The notes below the pieces were generated by a model, which saw only the letters and a program-made list of their open reading frames with translations, did no database searches and was not told where the DNA came from. A stretch of 64,000 bases of DNA from Flavobacterium psychroterrae (GTDB lineage Bacteria; Bacteroidota; Bacteroidia; Flavobacteriales; Flavobacteriaceae): contig NZ_JAGYVZ010000005.1 of assembly GCF_018380615.1 (NCBI RefSeq), positions 205,499 through 269,498 of the forward strand, in the 5' to 3' direction. The translations under genes and the position numbers were made by a program. Shown one piece after another: positions 25,242 through 34,566 of this stretch; positions within the stretch are counted from its first letter, which is position 1, and each line of letters begins with the position of its first letter.

Positions 25242-25880
25242 ATGTCTTTAGTAGGAAAAAAATTCCCAAGTATTGCAGTAGATGCTATCTCAGAAATGGG
25301 TGATAACTTAAAAATCAACATTTTTGAAGAAGCAGTAAACAATAATAAAAAAGTAGTATTGTTTTGGTACCCAAAAGATTTCACTTTTGTATGTCCAACT
25401 GAATTACACGCCTTTCAAGCTGCATTACCAGAATTTGAAAAAAGAAATACTATCGTAATCGGAGCTTCATGCGACACAAACGAAGTACACTTTGCTTGGC
25501 TAAACACTCCAAAAAACAATGGTGGAATCGAAGGTGTAACTTACCCAATTTTAGCAGATACAAACCGTAACTTAGCTAACATTTTAGGGATTTTAGATAT
25601 CGAATCTACAGAATACAGCGAAGAAACTGACTCCGTTATTATCGAAGGTTCAAACGTAACTTACAGAGCTACTTACCTTATTGACGAAACTGGAAAAATC
25701 TTCCACGAAAGTGTAAACGATATGCCATTAGGTCGTAACGTAAACGAATACTTGCGTATGGTTGATGCTTATACTCACATCCAGGAAAAAGGAGAAGTTT
25801 GTCCTGCAAACTGGGAAGCTGGTAAAGAAGCAATGTCTGCTGACAGAATCAGTACTGCTGAGTACTTGAGCGCTAACTAA
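25242..25880 (+). CDS. Typical 2-Cys peroxiredoxin (AhpC/Prx1)
   Basis: A 212-residue thiol peroxidase that reduces hydrogen peroxide and organic peroxides. The peroxidatic cysteine is in FTFVCPTELHAF (about residue 50) and the resolving one in GEVCPANW (about residue 187), the standard arrangement of the AhpC/Prx1 group. Length is normal. It has its own promoter, and a thioredoxin-like gene follows after a palindromic gap, which could supply electrons. The reductant was not identified. Confidence 0.93.
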   Translation: MSLVGKKFPSIAVDAISEMGDNLKINIFEEAVNNNKKVVLFWYPKDFTFVCPTELHAFQAALPEFEKRNTIVIGASCDTNEVHFAWLNTPKNNGGIEGVTYPILADTNRNLANILGILDIESTEYSEETDSVIIEGSNVTYRATYLIDETGKIFHESVNDMPLGRNVNEYLRMVDAYTHIQEKGEVCPANWEAGKEAMSADRISTAEYLSAN

Positions 25881-25889
25881 TTTTTTTAT

Positions 25890-26085
25890 AAAGGTACAAA
25901 GGTTCAGAGGTACAAAGTAGCAAAGGTTTTTTGCTACGATTTACTAAATTTTAAATTTAATATCCCTGAACCTTTGCTACTTTGAAATCATTTAAAATTT
26001 TACAGAGTTGCACAGCAACAAAGACAAACGAAGTTTCAAAAACTTTGTCCCTTTGAGCCTTTGCCCCTTTGAACCTTAAAAAACA
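25890..26085. repeat. Palindromic dispersed repeat between peroxiredoxin and thioredoxin genes
   Basis: CAAAGTAGCAAAGGTT at 25913-25928 is matched by its exact reverse complement at 25969-25984, and the flanks carry more of the same theme (AAAGGTACAAAGGTTCAGAGG; CCCTTTGAACC). The same theme starts near 5620-5650. A long hairpin could form in the mRNA between the two genes. Confidence 0.7.
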
Positions 26086-26090
26086 AAACT

Positions 26091-26399
26091 ATGTTAATCG
26101 ACTTAAACGAAGATACGTTAGCAGATTTAGTTGCTAAAAACGAAAAAGTAGTAGTACAATATTCAGCTTCATGGTGTGGAAATTGCCGTATTATGAAACC
26201 AAAATTCAAAAAATTAGCAACCGAAAATGAAGCTATCACTTTTGTTTTGGTTGATGCGGAAAATTCTCCTGAATCAAGAAAATTAGCTAATGTAAGCAAC
26301 TTGCCTACTTTTGCAACTTTCGTAAACGGAAAATTAGTTGGAGAAACTCAAACCAACAAACAAGAAGTTTTAATCGACTTGGTAAACGCAATTGCTTAA
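26091..26399 (+). CDS. Thioredoxin-family protein
   Basis: A 102-residue thioredoxin fold with the redox motif WCGNC (SASWCGNCRIMKP, about residue 30-40) in place of the usual WCGPC; the cis-proline is in NLPTFATFV (about residue 70). The asparagine variant changes redox potential relative to classic thioredoxins. No signal peptide, so cytoplasmic. Lying between a peroxiredoxin and DUF6952, it probably recycles peroxidases. This order is common in Flavobacteria. Confidence 0.88.
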   Translation: MLIDLNEDTLADLVAKNEKVVVQYSASWCGNCRIMKPKFKKLATENEAITFVLVDAENSPESRKLANVSNLPTFATFVNGKLVGETQTNKQEVLIDLVNAIA

Positions 26400-26419
26400 A
26401 TTTAGATTAGTTAGACTGG

Positions 26420-26498
26420 CTTAGATTTTTAGACTTCGTAGATGTTGTCTTAAATTTTAAAAAAGTCTAAGAAGTCTAAGCAAGTCTAAAAATCTAAG
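26420..26498. repeat. Inverted repeat upstream of the DUF6952 gene
   Basis: CTTAGATTTTTAGACTT (26420-26436) and its exact complement AAGTCTAAAAATCTAAG (26482-26498) bracket a 45-base loop rich in further AAGTCTAAG copies. It fills the gap between the thioredoxin-like gene and the next gene. Confidence 0.7.
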
Positions 26499-26508
26499 AA
26501 GTCTAAAA

Positions 26509-26766
26509 ATGAAATTACCCGTAATAAAGCAATTAACCCAATTCATCGAAGAAAACGATCAGGATTATATCATTGAAACGATTGAAGTTCTGGAAGCGAT
26601 GACTGAAATTCCGTCACTAAAAGATGAAGAATTAGATGTAATTGGCGAATTAATATCTAATATGTATGGCGCACTCGAAGTACACAAAATGGTAGTTCAG
26701 GGCACAGATAAAAAAGAAGCTCTAAATGCGTTCATGAAACGTGTTTTAGGCTCTATAGATAAATAA
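26509..26766 (+). CDS. DUF6952 family small protein
   Basis: An 85-residue acidic all-helical protein (MKLPVIKQLTQFIEENDQDY, EAMTEIPSLKDEELD). The sequence corresponds to the Flavobacterial family DUF6952 as I remember it, found beside peroxiredoxin and thioredoxin genes. No catalytic motif or cysteine is present, so any redox role would be indirect. A terminator follows about 30 bases after the stop. Confidence 0.75.
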   Translation: MKLPVIKQLTQFIEENDQDYIIETIEVLEAMTEIPSLKDEELDVIGELISNMYGALEVHKMVVQGTDKKEALNAFMKRVLGSIDK

Positions 26767-26798
26767 TCGACCTCTTTTCCTAAGAAAAAACATGACTT

Positions 26799-26833
26799 AA
26801 AAAACGCTTTCATTCCAAGAAAGCGTTTTTTTT
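26799..26833 (+). terminator. Terminator of the peroxiredoxin-thioredoxin-DUF6952 group
   Basis: AAAAAACGCTTTC and GAAAGCGTTTTTTTT form a stem with a 7-base loop and a long T run. Confidence 0.9.
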
Positions 26834-27335
26834 GTTTTTAGTTTTCAGTTTTCGGTGTCAGTTTTCAGTTTTCAGTTTTTAACTCAGTCTTGTCATCCTG
26901 AGCGAAGTCGAAGGATCGCATAAAAACTCCACAATCAAAATCTAAAATCTAAAATCTTCATTCTGAAATCAAATAATCATTTGGGCGAGCCACCATTAGA
27001 AAAAGGGGCAAATCTACTTTGCGTTTATTCGCCCCTTTCCCTAATGCTGTCAGGCTGTACGCTCCGCCGCGGCGGATTGCTTCCATCCCTCTCGCGAGGA
27101 AAGCAGTTTTCAGTTTCAGTTTTCAGCGGAATCTTATCCTTCCGAGGAACTAGGAATGAAATACAATGACAATAAAATCCGTAATAATCCGTAATAATCC
27201 GTTTAATCTGCGTCATCCGCGGGCAAAATATGCGCAATCCCATACGAGATTGCTTCGTTCTTCGCAAAGACAAATTCGCATCTTAATCTATACTTAAACC
27301 AACAACAAATACTTTTAGATTCAAATATTAATCCT
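26834..27335. repeat. Gene-free gap with a structured repeat element
   Basis: About 500 bases without a gene. After short AGTTTTCAGT repeats comes TCATCCTGAGCGAAGTCGAA (dispersed type). At 26981-27110 there is a GC-rich, clearly structured block: ATTAG...AAAGGGGC pairs with GCCCCTTT...CTAAT (26995-27045), and CCGCCGCGGCGG (27064-27075) is a palindrome. Blocks of this kind recur in flavobacterial genomes. Small frames in it are not convincing as genes. Confidence 0.55.
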
Positions 27336-27343
27336 TACTTTTG
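27336..27343 (+). promoter_or_regulatory. -7 element of the tpx promoter
   Basis: TACTTTTG fits TAnnTTTG 24 bases before the tpx start codon. The -33 element is less clear; TTTTAG near 27313 is the best candidate. Confidence 0.6.
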
Positions 27344-27366
27344 AACCTCATAAAAAAATAAAAATC

Positions 27367-27864
27367 ATGGCTTCAATAACATTAGGAGGAAATCCAGTTC
27401 ATACTTCAGGCGAATTACCAACAGTTGGATCTCAACTTACTGATTTCAAATTAATACAAAACGATTTGTCTGTTGCTTCATTAAGTAACTTCGCAGGAAA
27501 AAAATTAGTTTTAAATATTTTTCCAAGTGTTGACACAGGAACTTGTGCTGCTTCTGTTAGAAAATTCAACGAAAGTGCTAGTAACTTAGAAAATACTACT
27601 GTTTTATGTATTTCAAGAGATTTGCCTTTTGCTCAAAAACGTTTTTGTGGAGCTGAAGGATTAGAAAATGTAGTAAACTTATCTGATTTTCAAGCAGGAA
27701 CTTTCGGTAAAGCAAACGGTTTAGAAATCACTGACGGACCTTTAGCAGGTTTACATTCAAGAGCTATTATTGTTGTTGACGAAAACGGAAAAATTACACA
27801 TACAGAACAAGTTGCTGAAATTGCAAACGAACCAAATTACGAAGCAGCTTTAGCGGCACTATAA
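27367..27864 (+). CDS. tpx: Thiol peroxidase, Tpx type
   Basis: A 165-residue atypical 2-Cys peroxiredoxin of the Tpx group. The peroxidatic cysteine is in [15 protein letters not shown] (about residue 60) and the resolving cysteine in [14 protein letters not shown] (about residue 94), the exact Tpx spacing. It reduces alkyl and hydrogen peroxides using thioredoxin. No signal peptide, length normal. Transcribed with the downstream dgkA gene, which begins 18 bases later. Confidence 0.95.
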   Translation: MASITLGGNPVHTSGELPTVGSQLTDFKLIQNDLSVASLSNFAGKKLVLNIFPSVDTGTCAASVRKFNESASNLENTTVLCISRDLPFAQKRFCGAEGLENVVNLSDFQAGTFGKANGLEITDGPLAGLHSRAIIVVDENGKITHTEQVAEIANEPNYEAALAAL

Positions 27865-27882
27865 TACAATAATACCTTTTAA

Positions 27883-28257
27883 ATGGAGTTTCAAAAAGAT
27901 AATACTTTTGTTAAAGGCAGATTAAAAAGCATGACGTATGCTTTTAACGGAGCTGTAAAACTTATTCGAACAGAACACAGCATTATGGTTCAATTCTCGT
28001 TGGGAATTTTAATGACCATTGCCGGATTCTATTTTCATATTTCACAAACTGAATGGCTTTGTCAAACATTAGTAATTGGTTTAGTTTTAAGTATTGAAGG
28101 ATTAAATACAGCAGTTGAAAAAATTGCCGATTTTATTCATCCTAATTACAGTAAACGAATTGGTTTTATTAAAGATATTGCTGCAGGAGCGGTATTTTTT
28201 GCCGCAATGACAGCAATTGCAATAGGCTTGATAATTTATATTCCAAAATTTACATAG
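27883..28257 (+). CDS. dgkA: Diacylglycerol kinase (undecaprenol kinase family), DgkA
   Basis: A 124-residue inner membrane enzyme with three hydrophobic helices. The signature EGLNTAVEKIADF at about residue 70-82 carries the catalytic glutamates and asparagine of the trimeric DgkA family; the N-terminal charged helix (ALKSM-type, here RLKSMTYAFNGAVKLI) is also typical. In Bacteroidota such proteins phosphorylate diacylglycerol or undecaprenol; which one is not visible. It lies between tpx and ftsK and is probably co-transcribed with ftsK (18-base gap). Confidence 0.93.
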   Translation: MEFQKDNTFVKGRLKSMTYAFNGAVKLIRTEHSIMVQFSLGILMTIAGFYFHISQTEWLCQTLVIGLVLSIEGLNTAVEKIADFIHPNYSKRIGFIKDIAAGAVFFAAMTAIAIGLIIYIPKFT

Positions 28258-28275
28258 GCAACAGGAAACCCAAGA

Positions 28276-30720
28276 ATGGCAAAAACAACAAAAAAAGAAA
28301 CTGTAAATAAAAAAAACGAACCAAAAACTGAGACTTTAAAATCTTGGAGACCCAACAAACAACAACGTTTTGTTTTGGGCTGCCTTTTGGTACTATTTTC
28401 TATCGCATTATTAGTTGCCTTTATTTCTTTTTACGTCAACGGACAATGGCAAACAGACCAAAGTGCAGTAACTCAGCTTAGCGATCGCACAGAAGTTGTA
28501 GAAAATTGGCTAGGGAAATTTGGTGCTTTTTTATCTGACTTGATCGTTTATAAAGGTTTCGGAATTGCTTCTTTTGTATTAGTGCGTTTATTTTTCTTAA
28601 CCGGATTATTTCTGGCTTTAGAAATGTCGACGAAAAGACTCAAAAGTATTTGGTTTTGGGATTTATTTGCCATTATTATTGTTTCTGTTTTATTTGGATT
28701 TTTCGCTACTTCAGCACCTGAATTAGGCGGAACAATTGGTTATGAACTGAATTTATTCCTTCAGGATTACATCGGAAAAACAGGTACTTTATTGGCGCTG
28801 CTGTTTGGTTTAATCATCTATTTGATCTTTAAAATTAAATTATCCCCGGAGAAAATTCAATCTTATTTTGATTCTACAAAAAAAGAATTCAAATCAGAAT
28901 TAGGTTCTCTAAAACCACAAGCAGAAAGTGCTTACAATTTAGAAGAATTTGCTACTGAAGAAGACCCTGAAGTAGACAATATTCATTTAAAATCTGATGT
29001 TACACAATTCGAAATCAACAAGGAAGCTTTAAAACCTACGATTAATCATTCCTCAGAAATTGATTTGAATCCGGTTGCAAAACCAGTTCAAATGGATATA
29101 AAACCAGCAACAGTTGCACCACAGGTTCACACAGAAGAATTTGTTATTGAAAAAGCTGAAGAAGAAGACATTATTGAAGAAAACCTGGCTTCTCGTTTGG
29201 TAGCGGATTTTGGTTTATTTGATCCTACATTAGATTTATCGAATTATAAATTTCCAACAATCGATTTATTAAAAGAATATTCGACAGGTGGAATTACGAT
29301 TAATCAGGAAGAATTAGAAGAAAATAAAAATAAAATTGTAGATACGCTACGTAACTATAAAATCGAAATTGCACAAATTAAAGCAACCGTTGGTCCATCT
29401 GTAACCTTATATGAAATTGTACCGGAAGCCGGAATTAGAATTTCTAAAATTAAAAGTTTAGAAGATGATATTGCCTTGTCACTTTCGGCATTAGGAATTC
29501 GTATTATAGCACCAATTCCAGGAAAAGGAACAATTGGTATCGAGGTTCCGAACAAGAACCCAACAATGGTTTCTATGAAAAGCGTTATTGGATCTGCTAA
29601 ATTTCAAGAAGCTGAAATGGAGCTGCCAATTGCTTTAGGAAAAACAATTTCGAATGAAACTTTTGTTGTCGATTTAGCTAAAATGCCTCACTTATTGATG
29701 GCGGGTGCAACAGGACAAGGAAAATCTGTTGGACTAAATGCTGTTTTAACTTCACTTTTATACAAAAAACATCCAGCCGAAGTAAAATTTGTTTTGGTGG
29801 ATCCGAAAAAAGTAGAGTTAACATTATTCAATAAAATCGAAAGACATTATTTAGCGAAACTTCCTGATACTGAAGACGCAATTATTACAGACAATGCAAA
29901 AGTAGTGAATACTTTAAATTCACTTTGTGTTGAAATGGACAATCGTTATTCATTATTAAAAGACGCGATGGTTCGTAATATTAAGGAATATAACGATAAG
30001 TTTAAAGCAAGAAAATTAAATCCAGAAGCTGGACACAGATTCTTACCATATATTATATTGGTTGTCGATGAGTTCGCAGATTTGATTATGACGGCAGGTA
30101 AAGAAGTTGAAATTCCTATTGCGCGCCTAGCTCAGCTGGCTCGTGCTATTGGTATTCACTTGATTATTGCAACACAAAGACCATCGGTTAACGTTATTAC
30201 GGGTTTAATTAAAGCGAATTTCCCTGCGAGGATTGCCTTTAGAGTAACTTCTAAAATTGACTCCAGAACTATCCTAGATACACAAGGAGCTGATCAGTTA
30301 ATTGGTCGCGGAGATCTATTATATACTAACGGAAATGATGTCGTCCGCGTACAATGTGCTTTCATTGATACTCCTGAGGTAGAAAAAATTACGGATTTTA
30401 TTGGTTCACAAAAAGCTTATGCCACAGCTTATTTGCTTCCAGAGTTTGTTGGGGAAGAAACTGGCATTAATCTTGATATGGATATTTCCGACAGAGATAC
30501 TTTATTTAGAGAAGCTGCTGAGATTATTGTCAATGCACAACAAGGTTCTGCTTCATTATTGCAAAGAAAATTAAAATTGGGATACAACAGAGCCGGTCGT
30601 TTGATCGATCAGCTGGAAGCAGCTGGAATTGTTGGTCCGTTTGAAGGCAGTAAAGCAAGAAGTGTGAACATATCTGACTTAAGTGCTCTTGATCAATTTT
30701 TTAATAATGAACAAAAATAA
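28276..30720 (+). CDS. ftsK: DNA translocase FtsK
   Basis: An 814-residue septal DNA pump. Four to five N-terminal membrane helices (about residues 30-190) anchor it. A charged linker (190-330) follows, then the alpha/beta motor: Walker A GATGQGKSVG (about 476-485) and Walker B LVVDEFADLIM (about 595-605). The C-terminal gamma winged helix, which reads the KOPS-type polar DNA signals, is at about 740-805 (SLLQRKLKLGYNRAGRLIDQ). At division it clears the chromosome terminus and activates dimer resolution. The linker is short compared with E. coli FtsK, usual for this phylum. Confidence 0.97.
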   Translation: MAKTTKKETVNKKNEPKTETLKSWRPNKQQRFVLGCLLVLFSIALLVAFISFYVNGQWQTDQSAVTQLSDRTEVVENWLGKFGAFLSDLIVYKGFGIASFVLVRLFFLTGLFLALEMSTKRLKSIWFWDLFAIIIVSVLFGFFATSAPELGGTIGYELNLFLQDYIGKTGTLLALLFGLIIYLIFKIKLSPEKIQSYFDSTKKEFKSELGSLKPQAESAYNLEEFATEEDPEVDNIHLKSDVTQFEINKEALKPTINHSSEIDLNPVAKPVQMDIKPATVAPQVHTEEFVIEKAEEEDIIEENLASRLVADFGLFDPTLDLSNYKFPTIDLLKEYSTGGITINQEELEENKNKIVDTLRNYKIEIAQIKATVGPSVTLYEIVPEAGIRISKIKSLEDDIALSLSALGIRIIAPIPGKGTIGIEVPNKNPTMVSMKSVIGSAKFQEAEMELPIALGKTISNETFVVDLAKMPHLLMAGATGQGKSVGLNAVLTSLLYKKHPAEVKFVLVDPKKVELTLFNKIERHYLAKLPDTEDAIITDNAKVVNTLNSLCVEMDNRYSLLKDAMVRNIKEYNDKFKARKLNPEAGHRFLPYIILVVDEFADLIMTAGKEVEIPIARLAQLARAIGIHLIIATQRPSVNVITGLIKANFPARIAFRVTSKIDSRTILDTQGADQLIGRGDLLYTNGNDVVRVQCAFIDTPEVEKITDFIGSQKAYATAYLLPEFVGEETGINLDMDISDRDTLFREAAEIIVNAQQGSASLLQRKLKLGYNRAGRLIDQLEAAGIVGPFEGSKARSVNISDLSALDQFFNNEQK

Positions 30721-30727
30721 TCCCATC

Positions 30728-31420
30728 ATGAAAACAAAAATTCAGGAAATCCAAAACAATTCTATTACTAAGATGACTAAAAAGTGCTTTCAAATGGCAG
30801 TTATATTGCTTTTGAGCTTTACTTCTATTCAGGCTCAGGATAAAAAAGCCAAAGATTTATTGAACGAAGTAACTGCTAAAATTAAAAGTTACGACAATAT
30901 TGTGATTGATTTTAAATATTCTTTGAATAACGCAAAAGAGAATATCAATCAGGACAGTAAAGGAAATGTAACTATGAAAGGAAATCAATATGTATTGAAT
31001 TTTATGGGCGTTACTAAAATTTTTGATGGTCAAAAAACATACACTATCGTTCCTGAAGACGAGGAAGTTACTGTATCAAAAGTAAACGAAAAAGATGATG
31101 CAGCAATTACACCTTCAAAAATGTTGACTTTTTTTAATTCCGGATACAAATACAATATGGATATTGTACAAAACGTAAAAGGAAGAAAAATTCAATACAT
31201 CAAATTAGCTCCTACAAGTACAAAAGATCAGAGAAAAGAAATTCTTTTAGGTATTGATGTTCAGACAAAACACATCTACAATTTAATTGAAACTGGAAAA
31301 AATGGAACAAAAACCACTTTAACCGTTAATTCTTTTAAAACCAATCAGCCTTTATCAAAAAATCAATTTACATTTGTAGCGAGCAAATATCCAAAATACT
31401 ACATCAACAAATTAGACTAA
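30728..31420 (+). CDS. lolA: Outer-membrane lipoprotein carrier protein LolA
   Basis: A 230-residue periplasmic carrier of lipoproteins from the inner to the outer membrane. The likely signal sequence is KKCFQMAVILLLSFTSIQAQ, after a short charged leader; I start at ATG 30728, though an ATG at 30773 would give the leaner form. The body has the LolA half-barrel pattern: KDLLNEVTAKIKSYDNIVIDF, GNVTMKGNQYVLNF, TYTIVPEDEEV. The gene follows ftsK by seven bases, an arrangement typical of Flavobacteria, and precedes an LptF/G permease, which fits envelope assembly. Confidence 0.85.
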   Translation: MKTKIQEIQNNSITKMTKKCFQMAVILLLSFTSIQAQDKKAKDLLNEVTAKIKSYDNIVIDFKYSLNNAKENINQDSKGNVTMKGNQYVLNFMGVTKIFDGQKTYTIVPEDEEVTVSKVNEKDDAAITPSKMLTFFNSGYKYNMDIVQNVKGRKIQYIKLAPTSTKDQRKEILLGIDVQTKHIYNLIETGKNGTKTTLTVNSFKTNQPLSKNQFTFVASKYPKYYINKLD

Positions 31421-31428
31421 TTACAAGG

Positions 31429-33411
31429 TTGAAAATTTTAGACAAATACTTACTAAAAACATTTCTGATTACATTTACTACGGTATTTGTAATCCTTTTT
31501 TTTATATTCATACTTCAAACCGTATGGCTCTTTATCTCTGAACTTGCAGGTAAAGATTTGGATTTGTTGTTGATTGTAAAATTTCTTTTATTCTCAATGC
31601 CCCGAATAATCCCTCTGGTTTTACCACTATCGGTTTTACTGGCATCAATCATGACATTTGGAAATTTAGCCGAAAATTATGAATTTGCAGCTATGAAATC
31701 TTCCGGAATCTCTCTTCAAAGAGCGATGCGGGTTTTGATTGTTTTTATATGTGTATTAAGTATCGTTGCTTTCTGGTTTGCCAACAATGTAATTCCATAT
31801 GCAGAATATAAGTTTGTTAATTTCAGAAAAAACATCGCTCAGGCAAAACCTGCAATGGCAATTGCCGAGGGTCAATTTAATGATGTAGGGTTTTACAACA
31901 TTAAAGTAAATAAAAAATCAGGCGAAAACGGAAATATCTTAACGGGAGTTACTATTCATGAAAAACCAAATAACGTTGGGGAAAACAAAACCGTTATTAA
32001 GGCAAAAAGTGGTAAATTAATTAGTAATGAGAAATCAAGCATTTTAAAATTAGTTTTAAATGATGGCTATTATTATCAGGATGTTACACCCAAGAAGTAT
32101 GAAGAACGTGCTAAGTTACCTTTTATAAAAGGAAAATTTAAAAAACAAATTATCAATATTGATTTATCTGAATTGAATAAAGTCGATGAAGATAAAGAAA
32201 ATGTTGGTAGTACGAATGGAATGCTAAATGTCAACGAATTACGCTACACTTTAGATTCTTTAAATAAAAATCTGGACAATGAAATTATCTCTTTTTCAGA
32301 GAATATTAATCAACGTGTTGGGATTAGAAAAACTCCAGTTTCGATAAAATCTAATATAAAGAAAAAACAATTACCTGATAATATTTTATCTTTATACACC
32401 AATAAGCAGAAATCAGATATCTTAAAAATGGCCAGCAGTAATGTTACCAGCAACATTTACTCAATTGAAACTACGCAAAAAGATTTAAAAGATAAACAAC
32501 GAGACATCAATAAACATTTAACTGCTTTATATGAAAAGTTTGTAATTGCTTTTGCTTGCTTTTTAATGTTTTTTATCGGAGCTCCATTAGGCGCTATTAT
32601 CCGTAAAGGCGGACTTGGCTTGCCAATTGTTTTCGCAGTGTTAATTTTTATCACTTTTCACTTTATCAATACTTTTGGAAAAAGACTTTCCCAAGAAGGC
32701 GGAATGTCTCCATTTGTAGGTTCATGGATGTCCTCTTTTGTATTATCGCCATTAGCCATATTATTAACGTATCGTGCTACAAACGACAACGGACTAATCA
32801 ACTTTGATGCGATTACAACTCCAATCCATAATTTAATCAGTAAATTCAATAAAAATAAATTTAATTTTAAAGAAGAGGTAGTTTCACTCGATTTGGTTGA
32901 ATTAAATAATGATGATAAGGAATATCAAGAATATACACAATTACCAGAGAATGTATTAAAAGGAATTGTCAAAAACACTGAACAGTTTGGGTATTCAACT
33001 GATCAAAGATTAAAAGTTTTAAAGATTTTAGAAGACAGAGGAATCACTCAGGAAGATCTATTAAAATCTAATGATTTGTATAATGTAAACTACTTTAAAC
33101 TTAAATACTATTTTCAGTTATATCGCCAGCAAAGTAATGTAGTTTTGTTTTTATACGTGCTAGGATTCATCCTTTCTTCATTGCTAACAACAAATTTCTT
33201 TTTTATAATTGCACAAATACTTAATCTAATTTTGTTTTATTTATTTATTTATAAAACAACTAAAACTTTATCTGAAATTACAAAATTAACAGATAATTCA
33301 AACTTTGCTAATCCTTATTTCACATTGTTTTTAGGATTTCCTTTTTATATCTTTTTTTATTTATTTAATAAAACACACATGAAAGAAGCACTTGCTGAAT
33401 TCAACAAATAA
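31429..33411 (+). CDS. LptF/LptG family permease
   Basis: A 660-residue inner membrane protein of the LptF/G family, half of the transmembrane part of the LPS export ABC machine LptB2FG. There are three N-terminal helices (to about residue 125; KILDKYLLKTFLITF at the start), a large periplasmic beta-jellyroll region (to about 360), and three helices in 365-460. After this a C-terminal extension of about 190 residues with two or three more hydrophobic stretches follows, longer than E. coli LptF/G (about 360). It uses a TTG start (31429), nine bases after lolA. Alone it cannot say which partner (F or G) it is. Confidence 0.88.
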   Translation: MKILDKYLLKTFLITFTTVFVILFFIFILQTVWLFISELAGKDLDLLLIVKFLLFSMPRIIPLVLPLSVLLASIMTFGNLAENYEFAAMKSSGISLQRAMRVLIVFICVLSIVAFWFANNVIPYAEYKFVNFRKNIAQAKPAMAIAEGQFNDVGFYNIKVNKKSGENGNILTGVTIHEKPNNVGENKTVIKAKSGKLISNEKSSILKLVLNDGYYYQDVTPKKYEERAKLPFIKGKFKKQIINIDLSELNKVDEDKENVGSTNGMLNVNELRYTLDSLNKNLDNEIISFSENINQRVGIRKTPVSIKSNIKKKQLPDNILSLYTNKQKSDILKMASSNVTSNIYSIETTQKDLKDKQRDINKHLTALYEKFVIAFACFLMFFIGAPLGAIIRKGGLGLPIVFAVLIFITFHFINTFGKRLSQEGGMSPFVGSWMSSFVLSPLAILLTYRATNDNGLINFDAITTPIHNLISKFNKNKFNFKEEVVSLDLVELNNDDKEYQEYTQLPENVLKGIVKNTEQFGYSTDQRLKVLKILEDRGITQEDLLKSNDLYNVNYFKLKYYFQLYRQQSNVVLFLYVLGFILSSLLTTNFFFIIAQILNLILFYLFIYKTTKTLSEITKLTDNSNFANPYFTLFLGFPFYIFFYLFNKTHMKEALAEFNK

Positions 33412-33429
33412 CAAACAATATATTATCCA

Positions 33430-34563
33430 ATGTCAACAACAAAAATACAACTGAATACCATTGAAGAAGCTATAGAAGATATTCGTCAAGGTAAAGTAAT
33501 CATTGTAGTCGATGATGAAGATCGTGAAAATGAAGGTGATTTTTTGGCTGCAGCCGAAAAAGTAACACCGGAAATGATCAATTTTATGGCTACTCACGGA
33601 CGTGGTTTAATTTGTGCTCCATTAACTGAAAGTCGTTGCAAGGAATTGGATTTAAGACCAATGGTTACCAATAATACGGATCATATGGAAACAGCTTTTA
33701 CTGTTTCAGTTGATTTAAAAGGACATGGAGTAACGACTGGAATTTCTGCTGCTGACAGATCTAAAACAGTACTCGCATTAACAGATTCAAATGTAAAACC
33801 GCATGAATTAGCGCGCCCTGGACACATTTTTCCTTTGGTAGCTAAACAAGGTGGTGTATTAAGAAGAACTGGTCACACAGAAGCTGCTATTGATTTTGCA
33901 AGATTAGCAGGATTTAAATCGGCTGGTGTAATTTGTGAAATCCTTAATGAAGACGGAACTATGTCTCGCTTACCTGAATTGGTAAAAGTGGCTAAGAAAT
34001 TTAATTTGAAATTAGTTTCGATCGAAGATTTAGTAGCGTACAGAATGCAGCACGATAGTTTGATCGTTAAAAAAGAAGATTTTGACATTGAGACCCGTTT
34101 TGGAACTTTTAGATTAAGAGCTTACGAGCAAACTACAAATAAGCAAATTCATATTGCCTTAACTAAGGGAACCTGGAATCTTGGAGAGCCAATCTTAACG
34201 AGAATCAATTCGTCCCAGGTTAATAATGATTTGTTAGGGACATTGACTAATAATGCCGAGCAACAATTAGACGATATGTTCAAAGTGATCAATGAAAATG
34301 GTAAAGGTGCCGTTTTATTCATTAATCAGGATATGACTGCAGTAAACTTATTAAATAGAATTTCTGAACTTAAGACATTACAGTCAGAAGGTACAATGAA
34401 AGCTCCAAAGGTGATTATTGACAGTAAAGATTACGGAATTGGAGCTCAAATTTTGCATGATATTGATATTTCCAAAATAAGATTGGTATCGAATACTGAG
34501 CAAACAAAACGTGTTGGAATGATTGGATACGGACTTGAAATAACAGAATACGTAAGCTACTAA
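33430..34563 (+). CDS. ribB: 3,4-dihydroxy-2-butanone-4-phosphate synthase with degenerate GTP cyclohydrolase II domain
   Basis: A 377-residue protein. Residues 1-205 are a complete RibB (DHBP synthase): VVDDEDRENEGDF at about 27-39 carries the acidic metal ligands, then THGRGLICAPL and RRTGHTEAAIDFARLAG. The rest has the length and beta pattern of a GTP cyclohydrolase II (RibA) domain, but the zinc-binding CxxG..CxC cysteines and the usual motif are absent; the C-terminal part has no cysteine cluster at all. So it should make DHBP from ribulose-5-phosphate for riboflavin, with the second domain inactive or regulatory, like the RibBX forms described in other bacteria. A separate RibA must exist elsewhere. 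Confidence 0.9.
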   Translation: MSTTKIQLNTIEEAIEDIRQGKVIIVVDDEDRENEGDFLAAAEKVTPEMINFMATHGRGLICAPLTESRCKELDLRPMVTNNTDHMETAFTVSVDLKGHGVTTGISAADRSKTVLALTDSNVKPHELARPGHIFPLVAKQGGVLRRTGHTEAAIDFARLAGFKSAGVICEILNEDGTMSRLPELVKVAKKFNLKLVSIEDLVAYRMQHDSLIVKKEDFDIETRFGTFRLRAYEQTTNKQIHIALTKGTWNLGEPILTRINSSQVNNDLLGTLTNNAEQQLDDMFKVINENGKGAVLFINQDMTAVNLLNRISELKTLQSEGTMKAPKVIIDSKDYGIGAQILHDIDISKIRLVSNTEQTKRVGMIGYGLEITEYVSY

Positions 34564-34566
34564 GAT

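Noticed and set aside
26981..27273. Small genes in the gap before tpx
   Set aside because: The frames come from the structured repeat and have no ribosome binding site or family resemblance.
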